Below are positions 36,497-56,417 of a stretch of DNA of 64,000 nucleotides, in pieces (the stretch's first letter is position 1; each line of letters opens with the position of its first letter). The stretch is taken from NCBI GenBank assembly GCA_034509925.1, contig CM067526.1:12631510-12695509 (forward strand), given 5' to 3'. The position numbers and the translations under genes are program-made. The notes under the pieces were generated by a model that saw only the letters and a program-made list of their open reading frames with translations, had not been told where the DNA came from and ran no database searches. This DNA comes from Hirudinaria manillensis (taxonomy: Eukaryota > Annelida > Clitellata > Hirudinida > Hirudinidae).

Positions 36497-37687
36497 ATGG
36501 ATTTCGGTAGAAATGTGATCTCAAAACTAGTCATTTTCTTTGCCGGAATGTTGGTGGCTTATCTGGGATTGCATGCTTTCTATATCGGGGACATCCACAA
36601 ATCCTTCACGTCGAATGAACATCAATTTAAGGCAAGCGGGAGGCTATTAGGGTTTGCTCGATACACGGAGGAGGAAAAGACTCAATTCAAATCCTTGGTG
36701 GCCAGAAAGGCAGCAGCAGACGATCCTGAACTTGTGGAATTTGTGAGTAGGGTGATTGACCCACCCGCTACTTCAGGAGTGCTCAAGCTATCGAGGCCTC
36801 TTGTGACCACACCTCAGGCCAGTAACGTAGACTCCCTATTAAAGAAACAGGTTTGTAAACATGATTTTTAAGCCATAAAAATGGTTTTTTTTTATTTTTA
36901 AGCATTATTATTTTTTTTGTTATTGTCGCTAACAGCATTCATCTCTTTAAGATCTCGCGCTTTCCTCTCCTACTCTGTCTCACGCTCTCTCCTTGCCTTG
37001 TTATCCTTTTACGAATCTCTTCTTCACGTCAGTCTTAATTAAACTCAGAATCAAAGAAAAGCAAAAGTTTAAATTGGCACTACAATAACTACAAGATTTA
37101 TGGATTACTATTTTCATATAATATTATTACACCACATCATTTTGTAATTTTAATATTTGTAATTGCATTAAATTATTCGTCGTGCTACGTAATACATAGA
37201 TACTAAATTCTGAATGAGAAGGAGTCTTTCTTGTGACTTATAGTAGAAAATGTTTAAATTCTGCATTAATTTGCATGTTTTGAGCCAACGGAAATCAAAC
37301 TATTTCCGTTCCAAAACGTTCCCATATGTAACCTCCTTGTTTATTTCTAAATTTAAAGTTTCCACGGCTCCTAAATCCAGCTGATATTAAATTTATGAAA
37401 ATTGATCCCATCATAGACTGGTCTTCAACCGTGTATCTTGATAACAGTCTTGAAAGTCTGCAGATACTGCTTTTTTGTATCCAAGTTGACTCCTGTTGAC
37501 CTACAACAACAGCAACAACGATGATGATGACGACGACGATCACTTTACGCAGCGATGTTTCGTCGGGACCATCATGAAATATGACTGGAAAATATGAAAC
37601 GTTTTTTAAGGGTTATTATCAATGTTAAATCTGCATAAGCAACTGGTTAGGGTTAGGGTTACTTTTTGAAGTTAACTATCACCAATA

Positions 37688-37765
<78 letters not shown>

Positions 37766-37767
37766 TA

Positions 37768-37815
<48 letters not shown>

Positions 37816-39698
37816 GGCATAGTTTATTATTTACAAATTAGTTAGAGACAAGTGATTACTCGTTTACCGAACTCAGGAAATTGTTAATTCTCAAAAATTT
37901 ATGAGGAAGCCCTACGGAGTCAGATCCGTAGCCAGGTGGGAAGGTATTGGTATTGGGGTTAATATCCCCTCAGGGACATACTTCTTTATAAGTGAGCCGA
38001 AGGAAAAGTCAGCATATTTTGGCAACCATTTAAAACCTTTTTAAAACTCCGTTTCGTAAATTTGTTATTAATACAAAATAATGTTAACGAAATAGTATTC
38101 ATATATTATCAATGTTAATGAGAGATATTATTAATATGATATTAATAATTAATATTAATGATAAATTGATTAATTTATTAAAATTAATAATAAATACCAT
38201 TATTATCATCATGGTTTTAATATCAGCCCTTAATTTCTTTCTTTTAAAATCTTTACGAAAGACATAAAACGCCACCAGCATCTGCGTTAACAAAGCATTT
38301 TTGATAACTTAATGGCGTACTTGTCATTCAAACAACATTGACTCGTGACAGTCTGTGCTTCAGGGATTTCCTGGTCTCATTTATTTCACGCTGCGCATTT
38401 AAAAACAAAATAAATAAAAAATACTTTATCATTGATCCAGATTTCTGATCCAGAATATGGTGTACAGATGCATTTAGATGTATGCAGTAATTTTCCTCAG
38501 CTTTGATTACTGTCTCATCTGATGAATGGATGTATTCGTGCAATTCCTAAGCCAAATCGGTTTACCTTCTTCAACAAAAGTGCACATTGTCAAGAAAAGT
38601 GCATTCACGAACATTTCGCGTACACACATACACATATCTACACATACACTTTCAGTGCAACACATAATCATCATCATCATCAGTGCCTACGTTGCTTTTC
38701 AACCATTATGACGTCAATTAATTTTGCTAACTATTCATTTCGAACTGAACCCAGTCCATAAATGACCTCGCGCACTTAGGGGGTATAGCTTTTGTGAGGA
38801 AATGTGACGATGGGGGAAGGTAAAAATAGGCTCGACTTCCTTTACATACAGCACCTCAATCAAGCGAATCCGAGCGCGCCAATAACAGATATTGACGTAG
38901 AACAGATGTTGCATGTAGCCAAGTGTAGACAACTTCATTGTATCGAATTCGAATTAAAACCACCGTATCCAATTTAGATTTAATTCTATACTTGTTCAAG
39001 ATTCATTATTCATTTCTAGATCGGAGGATTTTTTGTGGAAGCAGGAGCCTTGGATGGAGAGAGATCTTCCAATTCCATATTCTTCGAGATGAAAAGAAAT
39101 TGGACAGGGCTGCTTGTTGAACCAGATCCATACTTCTATACCCAACTGGTTGGGAAAAACAGGGCCTCTTGGTCCATAAATGCATGTCTGAGTACAAGCC
39201 CCTTTGTAACCGAGGTTAAGAAAACTTAAATGCCGATGTAGACTTTTGTATTTTAAAGTTATTCTCAAATTATCATAATATTACCCTGCAATAGTTGTAA
39301 TGAATATGTTTAGACAAATTACATGACATCCATCCTTAAATTCAATTGTTCAAAAGATGAATTTCCAAGAAAGCACTGGAGGACATGGAAAGCTAGTGGA
39401 TAATGCTGCCTTGAAAGTGCCCTGCTTCCCGCTTGAAACGATTTTACTCGCCATCAAAGTCTCGACTGTTGACTTCTTCAGTCTCGATGTAGAGGGTTAT
39501 GAACTCGATGTACTGAAGACGTTACCCCAAAGTGGCATCAACATACGCTCGCTGGCAGTAGAATATCTCCACGGAGTGGAAGAGGATTATAAGAAATACA
39601 TGGCATCTAAAGGGTACAACTTGAATGCCAAATTACATCTTCACAAACCGGACATTGCCCTTTATGTCGATGACTTCATTTTTTTTAAACTATCATGA
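36497..39698 (+). CDS. FkbM-family (Star-like) methyltransferase-domain protein, copy 1
   Basis: Three exons in phase 0: 36497-36850, 39020-39214, 39357-39698 (296 aa). The N-terminus has a short basic stretch and one hydrophobic segment (residues about 7-28, VISKLVIFFAGMLVAYL), predicting a type II single-pass membrane protein with a lumenal or extracellular catalytic-type domain. Exon 2 carries FFVEAGALDGERSSN and GLLVEPDPYFYTQL; exon 3 carries FFSLDVEGYELDVLKTLP. These are the recognisable motifs of the Methyltransf_21/FkbM fold, also found in arthropod Protein Star and its relatives. Whether it methylates anything is unknown. ATG 36497 is chosen because the frame upstream uses no other ATG. 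Intron 1 (2.17 kb) contains a long ATT microsatellite that copy 2 lacks. Confidence 0.85.
37688..37815. repeat. Long ATT microsatellite
   Basis: About 125 bp of nearly uninterrupted TTA units in intron 1 of FkbM copy 1, absent from the equivalent intron of copy 2. Confidence 0.9.
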
Positions 39699-40733
39699 GT
39701 CAAATTTTTCTCTCGATTATTTACAAAGTCACCCATAAACAGATGAGCTTTATATATATGATTCCACCATGCAACCTTTTATAATGGCTACAACTGTTAA
39801 TATGTCCAAACAAATATTGGTTGCAATCCATTTGAAATTTTATTATAATTTATTGACTTTACATTGTAACTGAAATGATCAATTTTCTTTCTTACAAGTA
39901 ACATCTTCATCATAATATGTACGTTATAAAAATACCACATTCATTTCGTAACGTGTGGAATAAAAAGTGACACGCTCCTTCTATGTCCCTTCCTATCCAA
40001 ACCTATCCATCAAACACAGGTGCTTGAAACCTGTCGCGGAGTTTTCAATCGATTGGAAAAACTTGCCAACAACCATCTAGGTAGGGTAGTTTTAGTAGGG
40101 TAGAGATAGGCAGCGGGGGAAGGAGGACTTTGCATTTTCCCCACCCAAGTTCATCGTAAAAAAGAGGTCAAACTTGAAACTATCGCAATCGATTGGAAAG
40201 CCTTTCCATTGACAGTGCAGTGGTTCGTTTTCATGTGAAACGGTTTTTTCACATCAACCCTTCTTTCTATAGCAGGGGTCGGTAAACCCCGTTCTTTAGG
40301 CTGGGTACAGCTTAATAGATATTCCGGCCTAACATAGCAACCCCTCTTTTTTCCCAGGTCAGTTTGTAATCCATATGTTACGAAGTTAATGTGTTATTTA
40401 TTTTTTTTTATAAACTGCATGTTATAAAAAAAAACTATAACTATTATAACTATATTGCTCTCCGCAACTTCGCGCTGCGTATCAAAAAAAAAAGGTAAAC
40501 CTAAAATAACGCCCGAGTTTTAAACTGCATACGTCAGTTGCTACGCCCATTTAAATAAACTCCTTTCAAAACTCGGCTTCGTTCTCCATTCATCAGCTTC
40601 TGGATTGTGCTATTAGAGACAACAACTAGTTTGCTTGTCACAAGGTTTACTTATCAAGATTTGTTTAGGCAATTTGGCTTTGCGCCGGTAAATAGTTATT
40701 CAACTTTCCAAGCTAGAATATTACTAGTTGGAA
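39699..40733. other. Spacer between the FkbM copies
   Basis: No gene is visible. From about 40555 the sequence matches the 36335-36496 upstream region of copy 1 nearly base for base, marking the start of the duplicated unit. About 39860-39935 resembles the reverse complement of 43060-43130, and about 40020-40070 resembles 42935-42985, so pieces of one dispersed repeat flank both genes. Confidence 0.6.
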
Positions 40734-42724
40734 ATGGATTTCGGTAGAAATGTGATCTCAAAACTAGTTATTTTCTTTGCCGGAATGTTGGTGGCTTATC
40801 TGAGCCTGCATACTTTCTGTATCGGGGACATCCACAAATTTTTCATGTCGAATGAAAATCAATTTAAGTCAAGCAGAAGGCTATTAGGATTTGCGCGATA
40901 CACGGAGAAGGAAAAGGCTCAATTCAAATATTTGGTGGCCAGCAAGGCAGCAGCAGACAATCCTGAACTTGTGGAGTTTGTGAGGAGGGTGATTGACCCA
41001 CCCGCTACTTCAAGATTTCTCAAGCTGTCGAGGCATCTTGTGATCACACCTCAGGCCAGTAAAGTAGACTCCCTCTTAGAGGAACAGGTCTGTCAAAATG
41101 ATTTTTAAGCCATAAAAATGTGTTTTTAAGCATTATTATTATTGTTTTTTGTTATTGTTGCTATCATTCATCTTTTTAAGTGTTGTTGAAGCTCGTATTT
41201 CCTTATCGATAATAAAATCACACTTAATACACCAACATACGCTATCAACCATCTCTTAATTACGCTTTACCACGGATATAACAATCGGCACCTATTTTAC
41301 GAGCTACAATAATCCTAGTCCTCCATCTTTAACTCTCTCAACAGAATCATTACCAATAATAATTGTGGACGTCTGCGTTTTAGGAATTTCATGGCTTCAT
41401 TTACTTCGCGCCGCGTATTAAAAAAAAAGGTAAACATAAAATAAATAAAAAATACTCTATCATTGATCCAGATTTCTTATACAGAATATGGTATACGGAT
41501 TTAGGTGTATGCAGTAACTTTAATCAGATTTGATTACTGGCTCATCTGATGAATGGATGTATTCGTGCATTTCCTAGGCCGAGTCGCTTTACCTTCTTCA
41601 ACAGTAGTGCACATTGTCAAGAAAAGTGCATTCACGAACATTCCGCGTACACACATACATACATCTACACATACACTTTCCGTGCAACACATAATCATCA
41701 TCATCATCAGTGCCTACGTTGCTTTTCAACCATTATGACGTCAATTAATTTTGCTAACTATTCATTTCGAACTGAACCCAGTCCATAAATGACCTCGCGC
41801 ACTTAGGGGGTATAGCTTTTGTGAGGAAATGTGACGATGGGGGAAGGTAAAAATAGGCTCGACTTCCTTTACATACACCACCTCAATCAAGCGAATCCGA
41901 GCGCGCCAATAACAGATATTGACAAAAAACAGATGTTGCATGTAGCCAAGTGTAGACAACTTCATTGTATCGAATTCGAATTAAAACCACCGTATCCAAT
42001 TTAGATTTAATTCTATACTTGTTCAAGATTCATTATTCATTTCTAGATCGGAGGATTTTTTGTGGAAGCAGGAGCCTTGGATGGAGAGAGATCTTCCAAT
42101 TCCATATTCTTCGAGATGAAAAGAAATTGGACAGGGCTGCTTGTTGAACCAGATCCATATTTCTATACCCAACTGGTTGGGAAAAACAGGGCCTCTTGGT
42201 CCATAAATGCATGTCTGAGTACAAGCCCCTTTGTAACCGAGGTTAAGAAAACTTAAATGCCGATGTAGACTTTTGTATTTTAAAGTTATTCTCAAATTAT
42301 CGTAATATTACCCTGCAATAGTTGTAATGAATATGTTAGACAAATTACATGACATCCATCCTTAAATTCAATTGTTCAAAAGATGAATTTCCAAGAAAGC
42401 ACTGGAGGACATGGAAAGCTAGTGGATAATGCTGCCTTGAAAGTGCCCTGCTTCCCGCTTGAAACGATTTTACTCGCCATCAAAGTCTCGACCGTTGACT
42501 TCTTCAGTCTCGATGTAGAGGGTTATGAACTCGATGTACTGAAGACGTTACCTCAAAGTGGCATCAACATACGCTCGCTGGCAGTAGAATATCTCCACGG
42601 AGTGGAAGACGATTACAAGAAATACATGGCATCGAAAGGATACAACTTGAATGCCAAATTACATCTTCGCAGACCGGACATTGCTCTTTATGTCGATGAC
42701 TTCATTTTTATTAAGCTATCATGA
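40734..42724 (+). CDS. FkbM-family (Star-like) methyltransferase-domain protein, copy 2
   Basis: Three exons, 40734-41087, 42047-42241 and 42383-42724 (296 aa), with the same structure, phases and length as copy 1 but a shorter first intron (959 bp). The membrane anchor is conserved. Exon 1 differs from copy 1 at about 21 residues of 118. Exon 2 is identical in protein, and exon 3 differs at four residues (E to D, H to R, K to R, F to I). The FkbM motifs DVEGYE, GALDGE and VEPDPYFY are intact, so this is an intact duplicate rather than a pseudogene. Function is unassigned, as for copy 1. Confidence 0.85.
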
Positions 42725-42744
42725 GTCAAATTTTTCTCTATTTA

Positions 42745-43316
42745 GAGTCTTTGGTTATGAACCCCGACAAATAGTGTAGTGTAGAAAAGGCAGAGCGAGA
42801 GTGAGAGACTTGGACAATAATTGTATTGGTATTGCAAATCTTCCAAGGCATCTTTAGATCAGTTACGTTAACTGAACACTTTCAATGAACTTGACCTCCC
42901 ACAATTAGTTTGAGGACCCCGGGGACCCACATTGTGCTTGAAACCTGACAGGGAGTTTTCAATCGTTTGGTAAAACATTCTAAGATTTGAGTAATTTTCG
43001 TGAAATATAACATGAGTTATTATTTAAAAAAAGACATTTTCCTATCTATATTTGGCGGACTGCACATGTTATGATCAAGATATTACGTGTAAGAAAGAAA
43101 ATTGATAGATTCAGTTACGATGCATTATGCATAATATGTATTGTAATAACCCGGGGTCCTCAAACTAATTATAGAAGGTCAGGTTTATTGAAAGTTGTCA
43201 GATGGCTTGGAAGATGTAAAATGCTTAATTGATTAAGTCTTGAAATCTGCTGTTCTCTAATTCTCGCTCTACTTTCCGATACAAATCCATTTGTCGAGGT
43301 GCATAACCAAAGAGTC
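42745..43316. mobile_element. Foldback (MITE-like) element after FkbM copy 2
   Basis: Arms at about 42745-42924 and 43149-43316 are imperfect inverted repeats of each other. For example, TCTTTGGTTATG on the left pairs with CATAACCAAAGA on the right, and AATTAGTTTGAGGACCCCGG pairs with CCGGGGTCCTCAAACTAATT. The loop is about 225 bp. Similarity between the 3' ends of the two FkbM copies stops just before the left arm, which suggests insertion about 20 bp after the copy 2 stop codon. Confidence 0.65.
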
Positions 43317-44343
43317 TGAATAGCAACAATTAATTAATTCTCAAATTATATTGCCACTAAATTTAATTAATTATTAAATTAATTAATCGGCAATATAATT
43401 TTAATTATTCTTCAATTTATTGGATCTAGGGATCCAACAGTATAATAAGATGTATAATGAGTCATCGTTTCTGGCGCCGCTCTATTTTTTATGAGCTCTA
43501 TATTTCATAATACAATAAACTATGCATTTATTCCCGATTAATTCATATTTCTCAAAGGAGAAAATGCCCCTGGAGAGACGCCTGAAAGTAACACTACCTG
43601 TATCTGACATGAAGTTTATTTTTATCTAAACTTTCCCCATTACTTTTACTGGTATCACTTTCGGAGCAGAAGTATGGCTAAGGTTTGGTTGCAATTAGTG
43701 GTCCATTATACATTTTAGGTTTACATTGTAAAGTTTACTGAGCAAACAATTTTATTCTCGGTATGCACAAGAACGACCTGGGTCAATTCGGTGCACTTCA
43801 AGCATAGTATGATTTGAACAGTAAAAACATCAACTTACTCCGGCTACAAATCTACGATCTTTGGTAAAAACACAATATACCAAATTGTCATGTTTTTAAC
43901 ATATTAGTCATCGCTTCCTGTTAAGAGGAACATATATGACCTCAGGTGTTAGTACTATAGATTGCAAAAATTACATGAAGTGATAGCGCATGGTTATTTA
44001 AATTACGCCTTTAAAGTGAAGAAATATGTCTACAAATACTTATTAAATGACTAGCATAGTGAATTAGCCATAGTTTTTTTTATTTTATAAATTAAGTAGG
44101 AGTTCATTACGAGCCAGCTCGGATTATTTATAGTTATTTTTAGGAAGCTTATAAAAACAAGATTTTGGAGATTATTAATTTTTTTATATATTTTTTTATA
44201 TTTAATGGTTTACTTTAATTCTTGGACATTGTAAACCATTTTAGATCCGAAATTGATGTTTACTGCCCATCTCCATTAACTTTGGGTGTTTGTGTTGTGT
44301 TTAAAAACGAAAGCTCCGAGTGTGTTTGGATTTTGGCTTTAAA
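43317..44343. other. Intergenic region before survivin
   Basis: AT-rich, including a short palindromic stretch around 43335-43410 built of ATTAATT and AATATAATT motifs. No coding exon is recognised. Confidence 0.5.
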
Positions 44344-44973
44344 ATGGTCGACTTTACGCCAGCATTTTTAGAAACTTTCCAATGCATGAATATTGAGCGT
44401 AATAGACTTAAAAGTTTCACTAGCAAATGGCCGCACAAAGGAACGTCTAATTGTGCTCCTGACAAGGTACTTTAAGCTCTAAAAGCCCACCAGAATTGTT
44501 AACAATAATAACATAACTTATTGATAGATGGCAAGAGCTGGCTTTTTTTACATCCCTTCAACAGTGCCGGATTCTGTCTGTTGCTTTGCCTGCACCAAGG
44601 AATTGGATAGCTGGGAGCCAGCAGATGATCCTATGTGAGCTGCTTTACCATGGGATTTTTAAATTTTATATACTTAGGTAGCTTTTTCACCTTATCAGGA
44701 AAGAACACCAGAAACATTCCAAAGAGTGTCCTTACATGAAGCTATTGGCTAAAAAGGATGCTGAGGACATAACAGTAGAGGACATGATGGACCTAGACAA
44801 AGAGAGATACGTCTTCTTGGTTGTAAGTAGCTGCATGTGATTTAAAACAATAATTCTCCAGCTTAAGGAAATGGGTCATTAAAAAATTCTTGTAGAAAAG
44901 ACACCAAAAAACCAAAATCCAGGAATTTGCAGAACATGCTGAAAAGGCTGCTAAGGAGATGGAGAAGAAATAA
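44344..44973 (+). CDS. BIRC5: Survivin-like BIR protein
   Basis: Four exons, 44344-44466, 44528-44634, 44699-44822 and 44896-44973, with very short introns (61, 64 and 73 bp), giving 143 aa; human survivin is 142. A single N-terminal BIR domain has FTSKWPHKG and a perfect C-x2-C-x16-H-x6-C zinc site: CFAC, then H and C in KEHQKHSKEC. The C-terminal part (KIQEFAEHAEKAAKEMEKK) is a charged helix, as in survivin, which pairs with borealin and INCENP in the chromosomal passenger complex. There is no RING or second BIR, which separates it from IAP ubiquitin ligases. It is convergent with CLCN7; the two stop codons are 243 bp apart. Confidence 0.95.
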
Positions 44974-45191
44974 GTCCCAACTCTGCTTAGATATCGGGAC
45001 ATTGCAGCCAATTCATCATTTCTCTTGAAACAGATATTCCTTTTTGTCTTATGATAATTTCACTTCTTAATTTGAACCGTAAGCACTTATTTGTTAATGG
45101 GAATACATACGAAGAAAGAAGTGTAGCAATTTTTGTTTATTTAACAAGACAATGTACAGAGGGTGCATAGCAATACCATAATAGAAAACAA

Positions 45192-45197
45192 TTTATT
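45192..45197 (-). terminator. Candidate CLCN7 polyadenylation signal
   Basis: TTTATT on the + strand reads AATAAA on the minus strand, about 20 nt past the CLCN7 stop codon, implying a very short 3' UTR. Confidence 0.5.
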
Positions 45198-45216
45198 GAG
45201 AAATGTCTGCAACTTT

Positions 45217-52648
<7,432 letters not shown>

Positions 52649-53916
52649 GTTATTAACATCCAAACCAGTTTATGATCTGTCAAGTCGCAAATCTTAACAT
52701 CGAAAGATACTAAAACGTCTCTGCCGACCGATACCTTGAAACAAAAAAGGCCGACAATAGCAAGTGCCTCACTTCTGTCGGAATCATATTCTCGTGAGAG
52801 CATGTGACTTTGCAATTTGTTTGTTTTGTTACGAAACAATCACGGGTATTCCTGGTGGGGTGACTGATGTTAGTCACACAAAGCTTTCTTTTTCACCTTC
52901 ATTTTCACAACCTTATTTGGCAATAGCTTTAAAGGGCACACACAATTTCCAGGAGAAAAAAAAATAAAATTGTTCAATTGACAAAGATTTCGTCCAGTTT
53001 GGAGTGCTACATTAGATTATAATGCTCTTCAGTTGCCCTTTCTGTTTCGGCTCGAGATAGCGTCGAGTTTGTATTGGTTGTTCTTACTCCAAAGCTTTAA
53101 CACATAACTTTCAATTAACTTCAAGAATACAAAACAAATCTGCTTTGCGGAGTAAACAGAGAAATAAAGCTCATGCACTAAAACCAAGCCCATAAAAGGT
53201 CAAATTATCAATTTCACCAAACAAATGGTAACTGCTGGGCAACATTAACACGGCGCTTATCATCTGTTTTCCTAACAGTATTCAGGATCTGCAAGATATT
53301 CAGAACGGTCAACAAGTAAAAACCTGATTTCCAGCCAGTCCATTTCCACCTCCCAAATACAAAATTCTTGAACGATTTGCCATTATTTGAAAACATTTCA
53401 ACAAAGACTCTGAACCTTTATTAAAACAAATGTTGAAGCCATTCTAAAAATCCATTAAAATGCTCGTGAGACGATCATGTCTTATGTCAAGTATTATGTT
53501 CAGCCTACACCAAAGCATCTTAAGATCAAAGATGGCCTTATCACATGCAGAATTAAACAAAAAATTTGTTAAAGTAAATGAGCAGCCAAGAGTTGGTGAA
53601 TGAAGATGTAATGGGGATATGCACAAAACATCTCACTGCCAATGACTTATCAGGAAAGACCAGATGATATAAATAATTCCCTTGAGCTCATAATACAGAC
53701 TTATAGCAACAATTTTAATGTCAGTTGGAAAGCCTGACATCTTCTTCATTCCCAGTTTCATAGCAGATATTGATGAAACGCAATCACAACATTGAGAAGA
53801 TTAAAATTAGGGGATGTCTTAGTTTCCATGCTTTCAACTTTGGGGCAGTTATTAGCATTGCCACAAATTAATTCGATCCTACTCTAATCGATAGATTCTG
53901 CAAACTCGAAGCCTCT
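52649..53916. other. CLCN7 5' flank and LAPTM4 3' flank
   Basis: Both genes read leftwards. The LAPTM4 3' UTR probably runs to near a reverse AATAAA at about 53418-53423. No other coding exon is evident. Confidence 0.5.
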
Positions 53917-56417
53917 TCAATTCTCCGTATAAGCAGGAGGCGGGGCCTCCTCCAGCGACATGCGGATCACGTCTTCGTACTTCGGGGGAAGCAGCATCTT
54001 TGGGGGAAAAGTTTGATGAATATTTGCGAGTTACAAAAACATGAATATTGGAAATAATAGGATTATAATCTATTAGGAATAAAATTACAAGAATATTTTC
54101 ATATTCATAACAAATGCTTGATATAATCAAGAACCTCAACTTATATAGTTATAAAGTAATAATCTCATGGCATAGTAATCTGATGCCATTTTGTCATAAA
54201 AAGAAGCAATTGACAAAATCAAAGAACCTCTGTATCCTCCGATTCCCTGTTCGACTCGAGAGGATAAATTCTGACACTGGAGAAGACCTCCCTGTACTTG
54301 AGGTACTTGTAGCAGCCCCAGACGACACCGATGCAGTACATCTGAAATGATGCGAGCAAGTCGGTCATTCGAAATAGGGGCACGACGTCATCATACACAA
54401 CATCACAACGTCATCAACACATGGCCGTGATTCGTCATCATTTTACATTCTTTTACCATCATCGTTGATTGCTTTGTAAATATAATTGAGTTTGAATACA
54501 ATTAAATTTAAATTTTTAAATTAAATGTTAAAAAATAAAATTTAATGAAAGTTTTTTGAAGGTTTTTCTTCTAAATCTGAGAATGAAAGGAAGACATTAA
54601 AATCCACTTATAAGCTTCTGTCAAAGGATCAAAGTTGATGAGCCTAAGAGCAATGCATTCAGGATGCATTTGCAAATGCACGACCTCAGAAGCTTCCCAT
54701 AAAGAACAATTCACGTCCAAAGGTTAGAATTAAATTTCACTGACACCGGCTTTTTAGAGCTAGAAAAAATTTGAGTGCACGTTGTGATGTTAAAGCATGA
54801 CTTAAAATCTAAAATAAAATCATGCATGAAAAAGGTCGTTTAAGTATCGATTCTAATATCAGCCTAGTGTTACCAATGCAATGCAGTGTAAAAAGAGTTA
54901 GTTATCAAGTTTGTGATGCCTGCCTCCATTAGTCCATAGGAAATCAATAATAATTATATTATAAAATAATTATATTATAAAATATATCTGTGCAACCAGT
55001 GCTTACAATGAAATAACACATTGATTTGAATTGTAAGACCAATAACTGGAAGACAAAATTCTGCCTCATATCAGTACCGATAAAATTTTAGATTCTGTTC
55101 GACGTTATCTTCGTGATTTGTTACTTTTTTCTAGCATTACTAAATACTTATTTTAATAAAACTTAGTTTTATACTAACTCATATTAATTATGAATTCTCA
55201 TTAAATTCATTTAATTATAATTATATTAAATTATTATTCATATTAAATATGAATTCTTAGATATCTAAATTAAATGTTACCTACTTGCATAAAACAACAA
55301 AACATTTCACAACTCACCATGATGGAAAGAACTGAGACAAAAATGATGAGAGACAACAGCGTCAATTGATCATTATCAAGGAGCAAGATTCTTTCTTTCA
55401 AAGGAAAGTTGGGCTAGAAATAGACATTGTTCACGTCATCAAAAGTCACGCTCAACTTTCCGAATTGACCAATCAAACGAGCCACAAATTTAAAAATAAA
55501 TGGCACTAACCAACGATGAAATCCATTTCTTCAGGTCCGGGATGTCAGAAAAGTATCCGAGCATGGTCATTCCACTCAAGCAGAGTGTAAAAACTTGTAT
55601 GCAGAAGAATGGAGTGATGTACTGGGGCTTGCCCTTAGTTCAAACAAGCAACAAGGTGATCATTTTGGGCATGAGGAGTAGGATTACAACCATGTAAAAA
55701 CTATTAAATCTTACAGTGAGAGTTCCATAGATGAGGAAAACAGTTATTGTCAGTGAGCCAATAGAAAGGAGTAACAGAATGAGAATGTTATCTGAAAGAT
55801 TGAATTCATATTTGATAAATTACTTTTTTCCAAATTATTACATCATTAAAACATAATTATGAGGATAATATCTCAATTAATCACCATAGACAAATTCTTT
55901 AGTGGAGTGAGCAGGAAGATGTGTTCCATTGCCTGTCAGTGTCTTGTTCACTTGAGACCCAGTTACTTTAGGATCTAAAGTTGTTCCTTGGGGCTTAAAC
56001 TGGATCCATTCAGGATGGGCAAACGTCCCGAGGAGAAACAAAATGGCCAAAGTGTAGAAGAGCTGATGAAAAGAGCAAACATCATCTAAACTTTCCTATT
56101 TATCTCTTAAAAGATAATGCAGTTCAAAACAGTACGCGTTTAATTAAATGTATTCATATGGTTTCCAGGTGTTATGTCAGCGAAACAAACAAAATCTAAT
56201 TTCCCACGTAACGCGAAGCAAAACTTTTAAGCGAACAATAATCTGCAATAACTTAACCAATAATCTATTGTGAAACAATTTCGATATTTTCCAGCTTACG
56301 AAGAAAACCACAACATACCAAGTGGAGAAGTCCAAGAAGCAAGGTTCCAGTTCTGACATGTAGACACAGAAAACATTTGTGTTCTTCGTAATTATCTCTC
56401 TCAAATTTCCAACGCAT
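53917..56417 (-). CDS. LAPTM4: Lysosomal-associated transmembrane protein 4 (LAPTM4)
   Basis: Seven exons, 5' to 3': 56417-56319, 56062-55885, 55791-55715, 55633-55511, 55413-55318, 54341-54228, 53997-53917 (255 aa). The N-terminus ends in CLHVRTGTLLLGLLHL, matching the CCHVRTGT start of LAPTM4 proteins. Four hydrophobic segments follow, with a first lumenal loop holding two N-glycosylation sequons (NKT, NGT). The middle contains ITPFFCIQVF and ISSLPNFPLKER, aligning with IPFFCYxxF and QLPDFPYKDD of the family. The C-terminal tail carries two PY-type motifs (PPKY and PPAY) expected to bind Nedd4-family WW domains for lysosomal sorting. Family members sit in late endosomes and lysosomes. It neighbours CLCN7, another lysosomal protein. 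Confidence 0.93.

Noticed and set aside
37645..37660. TTAGGG telomere-like units
   Set aside because: Only about two units; too few to indicate a telomere or an interstitial telomeric array.
38522..38761. Open frame MNGCIRAIPKPNRFTFF and its twin at 41549
   Set aside because: It lies inside intron 1 of both FkbM genes, differs between copies without codon-like constraint, and contains a CATCAT microsatellite.
39006..39268. Antisense open frames in FkbM exon 2, duplicated at 42023-42295
   Set aside because: They overlap the sense exon, are preserved only because the DNA was duplicated, and match no family.
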